Origin: Cupriavidus gilardii
Lineage (GTDB): Bacteria > Pseudomonadota > Gammaproteobacteria > Burkholderiales > Burkholderiaceae
Assembly: GCF_008801915.1 (NCBI RefSeq)
Contig: NZ_VZOV01000002.1
Location: 372,001 to 436,000 of the forward strand
Reading direction: 5' to 3'
Length of the DNA stretch: 64,000 bases
Shown here one piece after another: positions 35,415 to 44,432 of the stretch. The position numbers were made by a program, and so were the translations under genes. The notes below the pieces were generated by a model. The model was not told where the DNA came from. It did no database searches and was given only the letters and a program-made list of their open reading frames with translations. Positions within the stretch are counted from its first letter, which is position 1. The number at the start of each line of letters is the position of its first letter.

Positions 35415-38400
35415 ATGTGGTTCACGCGTCTGTCGATCCGCAACCCGGTGATGGCCACGATGATGATGATGGCCTTCATCGTGATCGGGCTGTTTTCGTA
35501 CCAGCGGCTGCCGGTCGACCAGTTTCCCGACATCACCTTCCCGATCGTCGTGGTGCAGACCGAATATCCGGGCGCGCCGCCCGAGTCGGTCGAGTCCGAT
35601 GTCACGCGCAAGGTCGAGGAGATCGTCAATACGATCTCGGGCATCGACGAGATCTTCTCGCACTCGTACCAGGGCACCTCGGTCGTCGTGATCAAGTTCG
35701 ACCTGTCGGTCGACGTGGCGCAGGCCGCCCAGGACGTGCGCGACAAGATCGCGCTGATCCGCCCGCAGTTCCGCGACGAGGTCGAGGAACCGCGCGTGCT
35801 GCGCTACGACCCGTCGGACGCGCCGATCTTCCATCTGTCGGTCTCCAACGCGCCCGGCTCGGCGCGCAGCCAGCGCGAGCTGACCACCATCGCGGACCAG
35901 ATCGTGCGCAAACGGCTGGAGACGGTGCGCGGCGTCGGCGCGATCAGCATCGTCGGCGGCACCAAGCGCGAGATCGAGATCCGCATCCGGCCGGCCCAGC
36001 TCGAGGCGCTGGGCATCGGCGTCGATCAGGTGATGACTGCGATCCGCAACGAGAACCAGGAGCTGCCGGCGGGCGAGCTGCGTTCGTCGGCGACCGAGAC
36101 CGTGGTGCAGATCAAGGGCCGCGTGGTCGATCCCGCCGCGTTCAGGCAGATCATCGTCGCGCGGCGCGGCAACCAGCCGGTCACGCTGGAGCAGGTGGCC
36201 GAGGTACGCGACGGCGAGCAGGAACAGGAAAGCCTGGCCCTGCTCGGCGGCAAGCGCGCGCTGTTCCTGTCGGTCGTCAAGGCGCAGGGGCAGAACACCG
36301 TCGATACCGTAGACGGGCTGATCCGCATGACCGACGAGGTGCGCAAGCTGGTGCCGGCCGGCGTGCAGCTGACCGTGATCAACGACAGCGCGCGCGGCAT
36401 CCGCCGCAGCGTCGACGAGGTCCGCTCGACGCTGCTCGAGGGCGCCTTCCTGACAGTGGCGATCGTCTTCCTGTTCCTCGGCTCGTGGCGCAGCACGGTG
36501 ATCACCGGCCTGACGCTGCCGATCGCGCTGATCGGCACCTTCGGCGTGATGTACCTGTTCGGCTTCACGCTGAACGTGATCACGCTGATGGCGCTGTCGC
36601 TATGCGTCGGCCTGCTGATCGACGATGCCATCGTCGTGCGCGAGAACATCGTGCGGCACAACCTGATGGGCAAGAACCACCGCGCGGCGGCGCTGGACGG
36701 CACCGAGGAGATCGGCCTGGCGGTGCTGGCGACGACCTTCTCGATCGTCGCGGTGTTCCTGCCGGTCGGCTTCATGGGCGGCATCATCGGCCGCTTCTTC
36801 CATCAGTTCGGCATCACCGTGGTCGCCGCGGTGATGATCTCGATGTTCGTGTCGTTCACGCTGGATCCGATGCTGTCGTCGGTCTGGCACGATCCGGACC
36901 TGCACGGCACCGGCAACAAGCGCAGCTGGTACGGGCGCAGCATCGGCCGGCTGCTGGACTGGTTCTCGGCGCGGATGGACGCGCTCGGCCACGGCTATGG
37001 CGCGATGCTGGGCTGGGCGCTGAAGCACCGGCTGGCGACCGCGCTGATCGCCGTGGCGACCTTCTTCGGCAGCTTCGCGCTGGTGCCGCTGATCGGCACC
37101 GAGTTCGTGCCGAACGCCGACCTGGGCGAGACGCAGATCGGCTTCACCACGCCGGTGGGCACCGCGCTCGAGGTCACCGAGGCCAAGGTGCGGCAGGTCG
37201 AGGCCGCGCTGCGCGAATTCCCGGAGGTCGCCTATACCTACGCCACCATCAATGCCGGCAACACCTCGGGCCGCAACAACGCGCTGGTGTCGGTGCGGCT
37301 GGTCGACCGCAAGCAGCGCGAGCGGACCACTGCGCAGCTCAATCCCTTGATCCGCGAGCGCATGAACCGCATCGCCGGCATCACGCTGACGATGGTCGGC
37401 ATGCCCGATGGCGCCGGCGGGCAGAAGGCGATCCAGGTCTCGCTGCAGGGCGACGACCTGGGCGAACTGAAGCGGCTGTCGGAGGAGGCTTCGCGCAGGA
37501 TGCGGGCGATCCCCGGGCTGGTCGATCTCGATTCGAGCATGAAGGACGACCGTCCCACGGTCGAGGTGCGCATCCGCCGCGAGCTGGCCTCGGACCTGGG
37601 CATCGGCATCGCGCAGATCGGCAACGCGCTGCGGCCGCTGCTGGCCGGCGATGCGATCAGCAGCTGGCGCGCGCCGGATGACGAGAACTACGACGTGCGC
37701 GTACGGCTGCCGAAGGACGCGCGCACCGGCATGGCGGACCTGTCGGCGCTGATGATCGCCAGCACGCAGACCAACCCCGACGGCTCGCCCCGGATGGTGC
37801 CGCTGCGCCAGATCGCCGAGCTGGTACCGACCACCGGCGCCAACCAGATCAGCCGCCGCGACCTGAACCGCGAGGTCGAGCTGACGGCCAATACGGCCGG
37901 ACGGTCGCAGGGCGAAGTCGCGCGCGACATCAAGCAGGCGCTCGACGGCATGACATGGCCGGTCGGCTACAAGTACCGCTTCGGCGGGTCGACCAAGTCG
38001 ATGAACGAATCGTTCGGCTATGCGGTGTCGGCGCTCGCGCTGGCAGTGATCTTCATCTACATGATCCTGGCGTCGCAGTTCGCCAGCTTCTTCCAGCCGA
38101 TCGCCATCATGACCTCGCTGCCGCTGACGCTGATCGGCGTGTTCGCGGCGCTGCTGCTGTTCGGCTCGACGCTGAACATGTTCTCGATCATCGGCTTCAT
38201 CATGCTGATGGGCCTGGTGACCAAGAACGCGATCCTGCTGGTCGACTTCGCCAATCAGGCGCGGCGCGGCGAGCATGGCAAGGCGCCGCTGTCGCGCGAG
38301 GCCGCGCTGGTCGAGGCGGCGCGCGTGCGGCTGCGCCCGATCCTGATGACCACGCTGGCGATGATCTTCGGCATGGTGCCGCTGGCCTTCAGCCTTGGCG

Positions 38401-38657
38401 AAGGCGCCGAGCAGCGCGCGCCGATGGGGCAGACGGTGATCGGCGGCATCATCACCTCGTCGATCCTGACGCTGGTGGTGGTGCCGGTGATCTACACCTA
38501 CCTGGACGACCTTGGCGGCTGGCTGGCCCGACGCTGGCGGGGCAAGGCGGCAGCGGAGGGGCCGGAGAGCGGGACCGAGGCAGTGGCACCAGCGAGCCAG
38601 GACCCGGCCGCGGAGCCTGCCCTGCCCGCCCCGGGCCGTCCCGCGAGCGCGGAATGA
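35415..38657 (+). CDS. RND efflux transporter, HAE1/AcrB-like permease
   Basis: This 1080-residue proton-driven efflux pump has 12 membrane helices expected, with the proton-relay aspartates in LLIDDAIVVREN and the conserved lysine in GLVTKNAILLVDF. The QFPDITFPIVVVQTEYPGA N-terminus is typical of the HAE1/MdtBC-like subgroup. The final 30 or so residues are an Ala/Pro/Glu-rich tail. Substrates are probably hydrophobic drugs or toxins but cannot be named. Confidence 0.95.
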   Translation: MWFTRLSIRNPVMATMMMMAFIVIGLFSYQRLPVDQFPDITFPIVVVQTEYPGAPPESVESDVTRKVEEIVNTISGIDEIFSHSYQGTSVVVIKFDLSVDVAQAAQDVRDKIALIRPQFRDEVEEPRVLRYDPSDAPIFHLSVSNAPGSARSQRELTTIADQIVRKRLETVRGVGAISIVGGTKREIEIRIRPAQLEALGIGVDQVMTAIRNENQELPAGELRSSATETVVQIKGRVVDPAAFRQIIVARRGNQPVTLEQVAEVRDGEQEQESLALLGGKRALFLSVVKAQGQNTVDTVDGLIRMTDEVRKLVPAGVQLTVINDSARGIRRSVDEVRSTLLEGAFLTVAIVFLFLGSWRSTVITGLTLPIALIGTFGVMYLFGFTLNVITLMALSLCVGLLIDDAIVVRENIVRHNLMGKNHRAAALDGTEEIGLAVLATTFSIVAVFLPVGFMGGIIGRFFHQFGITVVAAVMISMFVSFTLDPMLSSVWHDPDLHGTGNKRSWYGRSIGRLLDWFSARMDALGHGYGAMLGWALKHRLATALIAVATFFGSFALVPLIGTEFVPNADLGETQIGFTTPVGTALEVTEAKVRQVEAALREFPEVAYTYATINAGNTSGRNNALVSVRLVDRKQRERTTAQLNPLIRERMNRIAGITLTMVGMPDGAGGQKAIQVSLQGDDLGELKRLSEEASRRMRAIPGLVDLDSSMKDDRPTVEVRIRRELASDLGIGIAQIGNALRPLLAGDAISSWRAPDDENYDVRVRLPKDARTGMADLSALMIASTQTNPDGSPRMVPLRQIAELVPTTGANQISRRDLNREVELTANTAGRSQGEVARDIKQALDGMTWPVGYKYRFGGSTKSMNESFGYAVSALALAVIFIYMILASQFASFFQPIAIMTSLPLTLIGVFAALLLFGSTLNMFSIIGFIMLMGLVTKNAILLVDFANQARRGEHGKAPLSREAALVEAARVRLRPILMTTLAMIFGMVPLAFSLGEGAEQRAPMGQTVIGGIITSSILTLVVVPVIYTYLDDLGGWLARRWRGKAAAEGPESGTEAVAPASQDPAAEPALPAPGRPASAE

Positions 38658-38821
38658 CGGCCCGGCCCGCCGGCGCCGTGCGCCCCGCCCCCCGCTCCGG
38701 TCGGATGCCCCGGCGTCACGCCGGGGAGTTAAAATGTCGGGTTTGACGGAATTCCCCGGCCCCTGGCACCGCGCGGCCGGAACACGAAACAAACAGCGGT
38801 TGGCATAGCAAGGAAGGCAAG

Positions 38822-39475
38822 ATGGACCTCGAAAAAGCCCGATTCAACATGATCGAACAGCAGATCCGGCCCTGGGACGTGCTGGATCAGGAAATCCTCG
38901 ACCTGCTGGCCGTGGTCAAGCGCGAGCAGTTCGTGCCCACGGCGTACCAGGCGCTGGCCTTCGTCGATACGGAAATCCCGCTGCCGGGCGGCCAGAACAT
39001 GCTGGCGCCGCGCGTCGAGGCCCGCGTGCTGCAGGAACTGGGCGTGCGCAAGCACGAGAACGTGCTCGAGATCGGCGCCGGTTCCGGCTACATGGCCGCG
39101 CTGCTGGCGCATCGCGCCCGCCACGTGCTGACCGTCGACATCCGCCCCGAGCTGGCCGCGCTGGCCCGCGACAACCTCGCCAAGGCCGGCATCGTCAATG
39201 CCGAGGTGGCCGAGGGCAACGCCGCCGAAGGCTGGCCCGCCGGCGCCCCCTACGACGTGATCTGCATCTCCGGCTCGCTGCCGGCGGTGCCCGAGGCGAT
39301 CCTGTCGCAGATCAAGGTCGGCGGCCGCATCGCCGCCTTCGTCGGCACGCTGCCGGTGATGGAGGCGCAGCTGATCACGCGCGTGTCGGACACCGAATAC
39401 CAGACCGTCAATCTGTTCGAGACCGCAGTCGCCCCGCTGACCGGCATCAAGCCGCCGTCGCGCTTCCAGTTCTGA
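38822..39475 (+). CDS. Protein-L-isoaspartate O-methyltransferase family protein
   Basis: This 217-residue protein has a PCMT-type fold with the SAM motif VLEIGAGSGYMAALLA. The N-terminal FNMIEQQIRPWDVLD and PLPGGQNMLAPRVEARVLQELG replace the usual PCMT motif I region, marking the diverged subgroup that travels with rhodanese and TolC genes. Whether it repairs isoaspartate is not clear. A GC hairpin (38708-38726) and TAAAAT (38729-38734) lie upstream. Confidence 0.85.
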   Translation: MDLEKARFNMIEQQIRPWDVLDQEILDLLAVVKREQFVPTAYQALAFVDTEIPLPGGQNMLAPRVEARVLQELGVRKHENVLEIGAGSGYMAALLAHRARHVLTVDIRPELAALARDNLAKAGIVNAEVAEGNAAEGWPAGAPYDVICISGSLPAVPEAILSQIKVGGRIAAFVGTLPVMEAQLITRVSDTEYQTVNLFETAVAPLTGIKPPSRFQF

Positions 39476-39488
39476 ACCGGAAACCACC

Positions 39489-39815
39489 ATGCAGCAGATT
39501 ACCGCCACCGAGTTGTCCCAATGGCTGGGCGACGCCAACCGCGCCAAGCCGGTGCTGCTCGACGTGCGCGAGGACTGGGAAGTCCAGACCTGCGCGCTGC
39601 CCGGCATCACGCATATCCCGATGGGCCAGATCGTCGCGCGCGCGGCCGAACTGGACCCGGACGCCGAGGTCGTCTGCGTCTGCCATCACGGCGGCCGCAG
39701 CATGCAGGTGGCCAACTTCCTGGAGCGGCAGCACGGCTTCGGCAAGGTCTACAACCTGAGCGGCGGCGTGCATGCGTGGGCCGAGCAGGTCGATCCCGCG
39801 ATGCCGAAGTACTGA
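39489..39815 (+). CDS. Single-domain rhodanese-like sulfurtransferase
   Basis: This 108-residue protein is one rhodanese domain with the active cysteine in VCVCHHGGRSMQVANFL; the loop CHHGGRS is the short active-site type. It could move sulfane sulfur to an acceptor. It lies 13 bases after the Pcm-like gene and ahead of the TolC-like gene, an arrangement common in Burkholderiales. Confidence 0.9.
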   Translation: MQQITATELSQWLGDANRAKPVLLDVREDWEVQTCALPGITHIPMGQIVARAAELDPDAEVVCVCHHGGRSMQVANFLERQHGFGKVYNLSGGVHAWAEQVDPAMPKY

Positions 39816-39863
39816 GCGGACGCTAACCGTCGGCCGCGCAGCGTCCGACAAGCTGGAGACGTC

Positions 39864-41372
39864 ATGAGGTTTGCGCTGTGTTCCGCGCGGAGTGCCGCGC
39901 ATGCTGTTGCGTCGAATGGTCTATCGAATGATCTGTCGAAGGGTCGCTCGAGCGGCCGTCCCGTTGGCCTGACCGGCATGGCGCTGGCGCTGTGCCTGGC
40001 CGCCGTGATGCCCCTGCCGGCCAGCGCGGCGGACCTGCTGCAGGTCTATCGCGAAGCGCAGTCCAACGACGCCCAGTTCGCCAGCGCGCGGGCCCAGCTT
40101 GCGGCCTCGCAGGAACGGCTGCCGCAGGGCCGCGCCGGGCTGCTGCCGCAGATCAACGGCGTGGCCGGCGTCACCCGCACCAAGATCGACCAGAGCGCGC
40201 CGATCGACGCCAACCGCTTCCTGAACAACAAGAACTGGGCGCTGCAGCTGACGCAGCCGCTGTTCCGCTGGGACCGCTGGGAAACCTACAAGCAGGGCGA
40301 ACTGGCCGCGCTGGCGGGGGAAGTGACCTTCAGCCAGGCGCAACTGGACCTGATCACGCGCACCGCGCAGGCGTATTTCGACGTGCTGGCCGCGCAGGAC
40401 AACCTGTATCTGGCCGGCGCGCAGAAGCGTGCGATCGCCGAGCAACTGGAGCAGGCCAAGCGCAACTTCGAGGTCGGTACCGCGACGATCACCGATACCA
40501 ACGATGCGCAGGCCCGCTACGACCTGGCCGTCTCGACCGAGATCGCCGCGCAGAACGAGCTCGAGGTCCGGCGCGCGACGCTGCAGCAGATCACCGGCAG
40601 GCCGGTGGACGAGCTGATGGGCCTGCGCCCTGCCGCCGATATCCCGGGACCGCAGCCGGCCGACGTCAATCTGTGGGCCCAGCAGGCGGAACAGACCAAC
40701 CCGCAGGTCAGCCTGGCCCGCTACAACCTCGAGACCGCGCAGCGCGAATACAACAAGGCGCGCGCCGGCCACCTGCCCTCGGTCGATCTGGTGGCCTCCT
40801 ACGGCTATCAGGACTCGTCCGGCCTGATCCAGCAGCAGGTCAACGTCGCCAGCCGCTACAACAGCGCGCAGATCGGCGTGCAGCTGACCATTCCGATCTA
40901 CGCAGGCGGCCAGATCCAGTCGCGTGCGCGCGAAACGCTGGCGCTGGCCGACCGTGCCGCCAGCGATCTCGAATTCGCGCGCCGCACCGCGGCGCAGAAC
41001 GCGCGGCAGACCTTCTCCGGCGTGTCCAACGGACTGGCCCAGGTACGCGCGCTGGAAGCGGCCGAGCGCTCGGCGCAGACCGCGGTCGAATCGAACCGGC
41101 TCGGCTACGAGGTGGGCGTGCGGATCAACATCGACGTGCTGAACGCCGAGGCCCAGCTGTTCTCGACCCGCCGCGACCTGGCCCGCGCCCGCTACGACAC
41201 CATCATGAACGGCCTGCGCCTGAAGGCCGCCACCGGCTCGCTCAGCGAAGACGACCTGGTGCAGATCAACACGCTGCTGACCCTGCCGCCGGGGTCGATG
41301 TACAAGCTGCCCGAGCCGCCGAAGGCCGCCGCGCCGGCGGCGAAGCCGGCGCGCACGGCAAAGCGCGGCTAG
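39864..41372 (+). CDS. TolC family outer-membrane channel protein
   Basis: This 502-residue precursor has a signal core ending ASAADLLQVY, then the TolC/OEP fold with two repeats of coiled helices and beta strands (for example NNKNWALQLTQPLFRWDRWETY). It should form an outer-membrane channel for export and efflux. The ATG at 39864 is preceded by GGAG and gives a long n-region of about 38 residues that comes from 12-bp tandem repeats. It is the likely partner of RND or type I exporters. A terminator-like hairpin follows. Confidence 0.92.
   Translation: MRFALCSARSAAHAVASNGLSNDLSKGRSSGRPVGLTGMALALCLAAVMPLPASAADLLQVYREAQSNDAQFASARAQLAASQERLPQGRAGLLPQINGVAGVTRTKIDQSAPIDANRFLNNKNWALQLTQPLFRWDRWETYKQGELAALAGEVTFSQAQLDLITRTAQAYFDVLAAQDNLYLAGAQKRAIAEQLEQAKRNFEVGTATITDTNDAQARYDLAVSTEIAAQNELEVRRATLQQITGRPVDELMGLRPAADIPGPQPADVNLWAQQAEQTNPQVSLARYNLETAQREYNKARAGHLPSVDLVASYGYQDSSGLIQQQVNVASRYNSAQIGVQLTIPIYAGGQIQSRARETLALADRAASDLEFARRTAAQNARQTFSGVSNGLAQVRALEAAERSAQTAVESNRLGYEVGVRINIDVLNAEAQLFSTRRDLARARYDTIMNGLRLKAATGSLSEDDLVQINTLLTLPPGSMYKLPEPPKAAAPAAKPARTAKRG
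39912..39959 (+). repeat. 12-bp tandem repeat (4 units) in the TolC-like signal region
   Basis: Four degenerate 12-base units beginning TCGAATGGTCTA encode the segment SNGLSNDLSKGRSSGR just ahead of the signal-peptide core. The unit keeps the reading frame. Confidence 0.75.
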
Positions 41373-41385
41373 CGCACAACGATTC

Positions 41386-41420
41386 ACGGCCGTCGGTGCA
41401 ATGCCGATGGCCGAATTTCT
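41386..41420 (+). terminator. Probable terminator after the TolC-like gene
   Basis: CGGCCGTCGG and CCGATGGCCG make a 10-bp stem (one G-T pair) with a 7-base loop, followed by AATTTCTT. The T run is weak but the position, 14 bases after the stop, fits. Confidence 0.5.
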
Positions 41421-41576
41421 TCCGTTGGCGCCGCAACGGCAAAGCGGCGATCCCCCTTTCGCAATTCAATCCGCCATGGGCGTGCGCCATGGCATGTCTC
41501 CACGCGCCCCACTCCCAGGTCCTGATCTCCCCAGGCACATTTTTGTGCTACATAAATTCATCCATCCGTCGCTATA

Positions 41577-41861
41577 ATGGCCTTGACACTGTCTTTCGAC
41601 GCCGCGAAGCGCGAACGTACGCTCGCGGAACGGGGGCTGGATTTCGCCGAATGCGCGAAGGTATTTGATGGCCTTCACTTCACGCGCGCCGACCGCCGAC
41701 AGGACTATGGAGAACCGCGTTTCATCTCCGTGGGAACGCTGGACCAACGCGTGGTCGTCATCGTGTGGACGCTCCGCGGCAAGACGCGACGCATCATCAG
41801 CATGAGGAAGGCAAATGCAAGAGAACAAGCGCACTACCAGGCAGCACTCGCTCGAGTCTGA
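41577..41861 (+). CDS. brnT: BrnT family toxin
   Basis: BrnT is a RelE-fold ribonuclease toxin of type II toxin-antitoxin pairs. The 94-residue protein shows the family pattern LSFDAAKRERTLAERGLDFAE, then DRRQDYGEPRFISVGTLDQRVVVIVWT and RIISMRKANAREQAHY. The TATAAT at 41573-41578 overlaps the ATG, so either that hexamer is not the promoter or translation starts a little later (a TTG at 41583 is possible). It overlaps brnA by 47 bases, the usual toxin-first order for this family. Confidence 0.9.
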   Translation: MALTLSFDAAKRERTLAERGLDFAECAKVFDGLHFTRADRRQDYGEPRFISVGTLDQRVVVIVWTLRGKTRRIISMRKANAREQAHYQAALARV

Positions 41862-42117
41862 CGATGCGCCTGAACTGGATGCCGACTTCTTCCACGAAGC
41901 CGATCTCTACGAGGGAAAGCGCCTGGTACGCCGAGGGCGGCCCAAGCAGGCGCAAACCAAACAACATGTCTCCCTGCGGCTGTCACCCGAAGTCCTTGCC
42001 GTGTTCCGCTCCAGCGGCAAGGGCTGGCAACGCCGCGTCGATGGCGCCTTGAAGGTGTTCCTGGTCGAACACCCTCTCGAGGATGCCGACGCCGATTTCG
42101 CCATCGAACCGAACTGA
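41815..42117 (+). CDS. brnA: BrnA family antitoxin
   Basis: The 100-residue BrnA-type antitoxin has a ribbon-helix-helix-like C-terminal half (KQHVSLRLSPEVLAVFRSSGKGWQRRVDGAL, cited by its core LRLSPEVLAVFR) and an N-terminal part that should neutralise BrnT. BrnA proteins bind their own promoter with BrnT. The AAA ATPase gene starts 43 bases later on the same strand. Confidence 0.88.
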   Translation: MQENKRTTRQHSLESDDAPELDADFFHEADLYEGKRLVRRGRPKQAQTKQHVSLRLSPEVLAVFRSSGKGWQRRVDGALKVFLVEHPLEDADADFAIEPN

Positions 42118-42160
42118 ATACGGATGACATCGGCATGGCGCCTGATCGGACCTCCAGCAC

Positions 42161-43324
42161 ATGATCACCACCCTCGCCATCGCCAACTACCGCTCCATCC
42201 GGGAGCTGGTGATGCCGCTGGGGCCGCTCAATGTGGTCAGCGGCCAGAACGGGACCGGCAAATCGAATCTGTATCGCGCGCTGCGTCTGCTGGCCGCGAC
42301 CGCGCAAGGCGGTGTGGTGGCAGCGCTGGCGCGGGAAGGCGGCATGCAGTCGACGCTGTGGGCCGGTCCCGAAACGATCTCCCGGGCGATGCTGCGCGGC
42401 GAACAGCCGGTGCAGGGCACGGTGCGCCAGCATCCGGTGTCGCTGCGCCTGGGCTTCGCGTCGGACGAGTTTGGCTATGCGATCGAACTCGGACTGCGGC
42501 AGGCGATCGATTCGATGTTCACGCTGGACCCGGACATCAAGCGCGAAACCATCTGGCATGGCGAGGCCGCCCATCCTTCGTCGCTGCTGGTCGACCGGCG
42601 CGGCGCCGGCGTGCGGGCGCGCGATGACAAGGGGCGATGGCAAACCCTGCCGCTGCCTCTGCGCGGCTTCGACAGCATGCTGACCGAATATGCGGACCGC
42701 CGCAGCACGCCCGAGATGCTGACGGTGCGCGAGCAGGTCCGCTCATGGCGCTTCTACGATCATTTCCGTACCGATGCCGATGCGCTGGCACGCCGCCCGC
42801 AGGTCGGCACGCATACGCCGGTGCTGTCGGACGATGGCCGCGATCTGGCCGCGGCGTTGCAGACGATCCGCGAGATCGGCGATCGGGAGGCTTTGAACGA
42901 ATGCATCGACGATGCGTTTCCCGGCTCACGCATCGAGGTCGGCGCGCAGGACGGCCGGTTTGAACTGCTGCTGTGGCAGCCGGGCATGCTGCGGCCACTG
43001 CGCGCGGCGGAGCTCTCGGACGGCACGCTGCGCTATCTGCTGCTGGCCGCGGCGCTGCACACGCCGCGCCCGCCGGAACTGCTGGTGCTCAACGAACCCG
43101 AGACGAGCCTGCATGCCGATCTGCTGCCTGCGCTGGGACGCATGATCGGCAAGGCCGCGCAACGCTCGCAGGTCATCGTGGTATCACATGCGGCCCGGCT
43201 GATCGCGGCGCTCGAGCAGCAGCCCGACAGCCAGTCGATCGTGCTGGAGAAGCAGCTGGGGCAGACGCAGGTGGCTGGCCTTGTCGATCTGCAGCGGCCG
43301 GCGTGGAGCTGGTTGCCGCGTTAG
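42161..43324 (+). CDS. AAA family ATPase (SMC/RecF-like, COG4637 type)
   Basis: This 387-residue ATPase has Walker A GQNGTGKS (residues 28-35), a signature-like ELSDGTLRYLLLAAAL, and Walker B LLVLNEPETSLH, then the HAARLIAAL switch region. It is a compact RecF/OLD-like ATPase without a visible TOPRIM nuclease domain. Relatives occur in defence and repair contexts, but no role is established here. Its closeness to brnTA suggests a small mobile or stress-related module. Confidence 0.82.
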   Translation: MITTLAIANYRSIRELVMPLGPLNVVSGQNGTGKSNLYRALRLLAATAQGGVVAALAREGGMQSTLWAGPETISRAMLRGEQPVQGTVRQHPVSLRLGFASDEFGYAIELGLRQAIDSMFTLDPDIKRETIWHGEAAHPSSLLVDRRGAGVRARDDKGRWQTLPLPLRGFDSMLTEYADRRSTPEMLTVREQVRSWRFYDHFRTDADALARRPQVGTHTPVLSDDGRDLAAALQTIREIGDREALNECIDDAFPGSRIEVGAQDGRFELLLWQPGMLRPLRAAELSDGTLRYLLLAAALHTPRPPELLVLNEPETSLHADLLPALGRMIGKAAQRSQVIVVSHAARLIAALEQQPDSQSIVLEKQLGQTQVAGLVDLQRPAWSWLPR

Positions 43325-43371
43325 CCGGGATGCGGGCGCTGCCGCGCCCTCCTTTCCGGCGATGGACAAGC

Positions 43372-43406
43372 GCACTGTGCCTCCCTCTCGCCGGCGGGCA
43401 CAGTGC
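43372..43406. terminator. Inverted repeat between convergent genes
   Basis: GCACTGTGCC and GGCACAGTGC are perfect 10-base arms with a 15-base loop between the AAA ATPase and the META-domain gene. There is no T run, so it is only a possible bidirectional stop. Confidence 0.35.
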
Positions 43407-43450
43407 CGGGGGGCGTGGGATTGCGCTCCATCGGTAAATCCTGCTTGCCT

Positions 43451-44302
43451 TCAATTCACCCGCGTACGCCGCTGTACCTCCAGCAGCTCCCAGCGGATCG
43501 CGGACGCATCGGCCGGGGGATTGGGCACGCGGTACTCGCGCACGCGCAGCGTGTAGGCGATGCCGGGCTCGAAGTCGAGTCCTTCGATCGGCCCGTACCA
43601 CAGCTGCCACGGGGCGTTGGGATCGTCGCGGACCCGATAGCAGGTCTGCTTGCCGACGCCAGTGCATTCGACGCGCTGCGAGTCCACATAGACGGTCTTC
43701 TCGACGCCCGACGCGGCTGCCTGCGGCTGGGACTGGCCCTGCTGACCTTGCTGGCCTTCGAGACGTTCGCCGCGGCGGCCCACGCCCTCGCGTTCGACGA
43801 AATGCAGCAGATCGCCATCCGCCGTCTTCCAGATGATCTGCCGGCCCGTGGAGCCCGCCGACGGCTGCGTGCCGACCGTCGTAAACGGGGATTGCATCGC
43901 CTTCAGCAGGCTGTTTTCCACCTCCATCAATGGCGGCGGGCACGCGCGGCGCGTGGTGGCGATGCGATCGAAGCGCATGCCGCTGTCGGTCTTGCCATAG
44001 CTGCCGGTCATCCGGTTGCAGCCGGCGCTGCCGGTCACCGTGCCCTGCGCCGCATCGATGCCGGCATTGAACTCGAACAGTACCGGCTCGCCGTTGTCGC
44101 CATGCGGGATCTGCTTCAGCGAGCCGTCCGGCATCTGCCAGCGCACCAGCTCCCAGCGGCTGGGGCCGCCGGGCCGGGTCTCGCTCAGGGTCGGCGTGGC
44201 CGACGGCGAATCGGGGGCCGGCGCGGTGGCGCAGCCGGTCATCGCCGCGCCCAGCAGCGCTGCTGCCGCGGCGGCGGTACCCATGCGGAAGGACAGGGAC
44301 AT
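43451..44302 (-). CDS. META and DUF4377 domain lipoprotein
   Basis: This 283-residue envelope lipoprotein has lipobox MTGC (Cys24), a META domain (residues about 45-160 with GSAGCNRMTGSYG, the HslJ-like signature), a Gln/Gly linker, and a C-terminal DUF4377-type domain (VYVDSQRVECTGVGKQTCYRVRD). HslJ-type proteins are tied to envelope stress and antibiotic tolerance. The ATG at 44302 follows GAGGAG. Two short GC hairpins lie between it and waaA. Confidence 0.88.
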   Translation of the reverse strand: MSLSFRMGTAAAAAALLGAAMTGCATAPAPDSPSATPTLSETRPGGPSRWELVRWQMPDGSLKQIPHGDNGEPVLFEFNAGIDAAQGTVTGSAGCNRMTGSYGKTDSGMRFDRIATTRRACPPPLMEVENSLLKAMQSPFTTVGTQPSAGSTGRQIIWKTADGDLLHFVEREGVGRRGERLEGQQGQQGQSQPQAAASGVEKTVYVDSQRVECTGVGKQTCYRVRDDPNAPWQLWYGPIEGLDFEPGIAYTLRVREYRVPNPPADASAIRWELLEVQRRTRVN

Positions 44303-44432
44303 CGGTTCGCTCCTCGGGTTGGCGGGATGCATCGCAGACGATGATGCGTCCCGAAGCAAAGAGAATGCCGGACGCGCCCACACGGGGCGCGCCTGGCAGC
44401 AAGTGTACGCAATTGGTTTGACGCGGCCGCGG

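Noticed and set aside
41573..41578. TATAAT as the promoter of brnTA
   Set aside because: It overlaps the brnT start codon, so a transcript from it would begin inside the gene.
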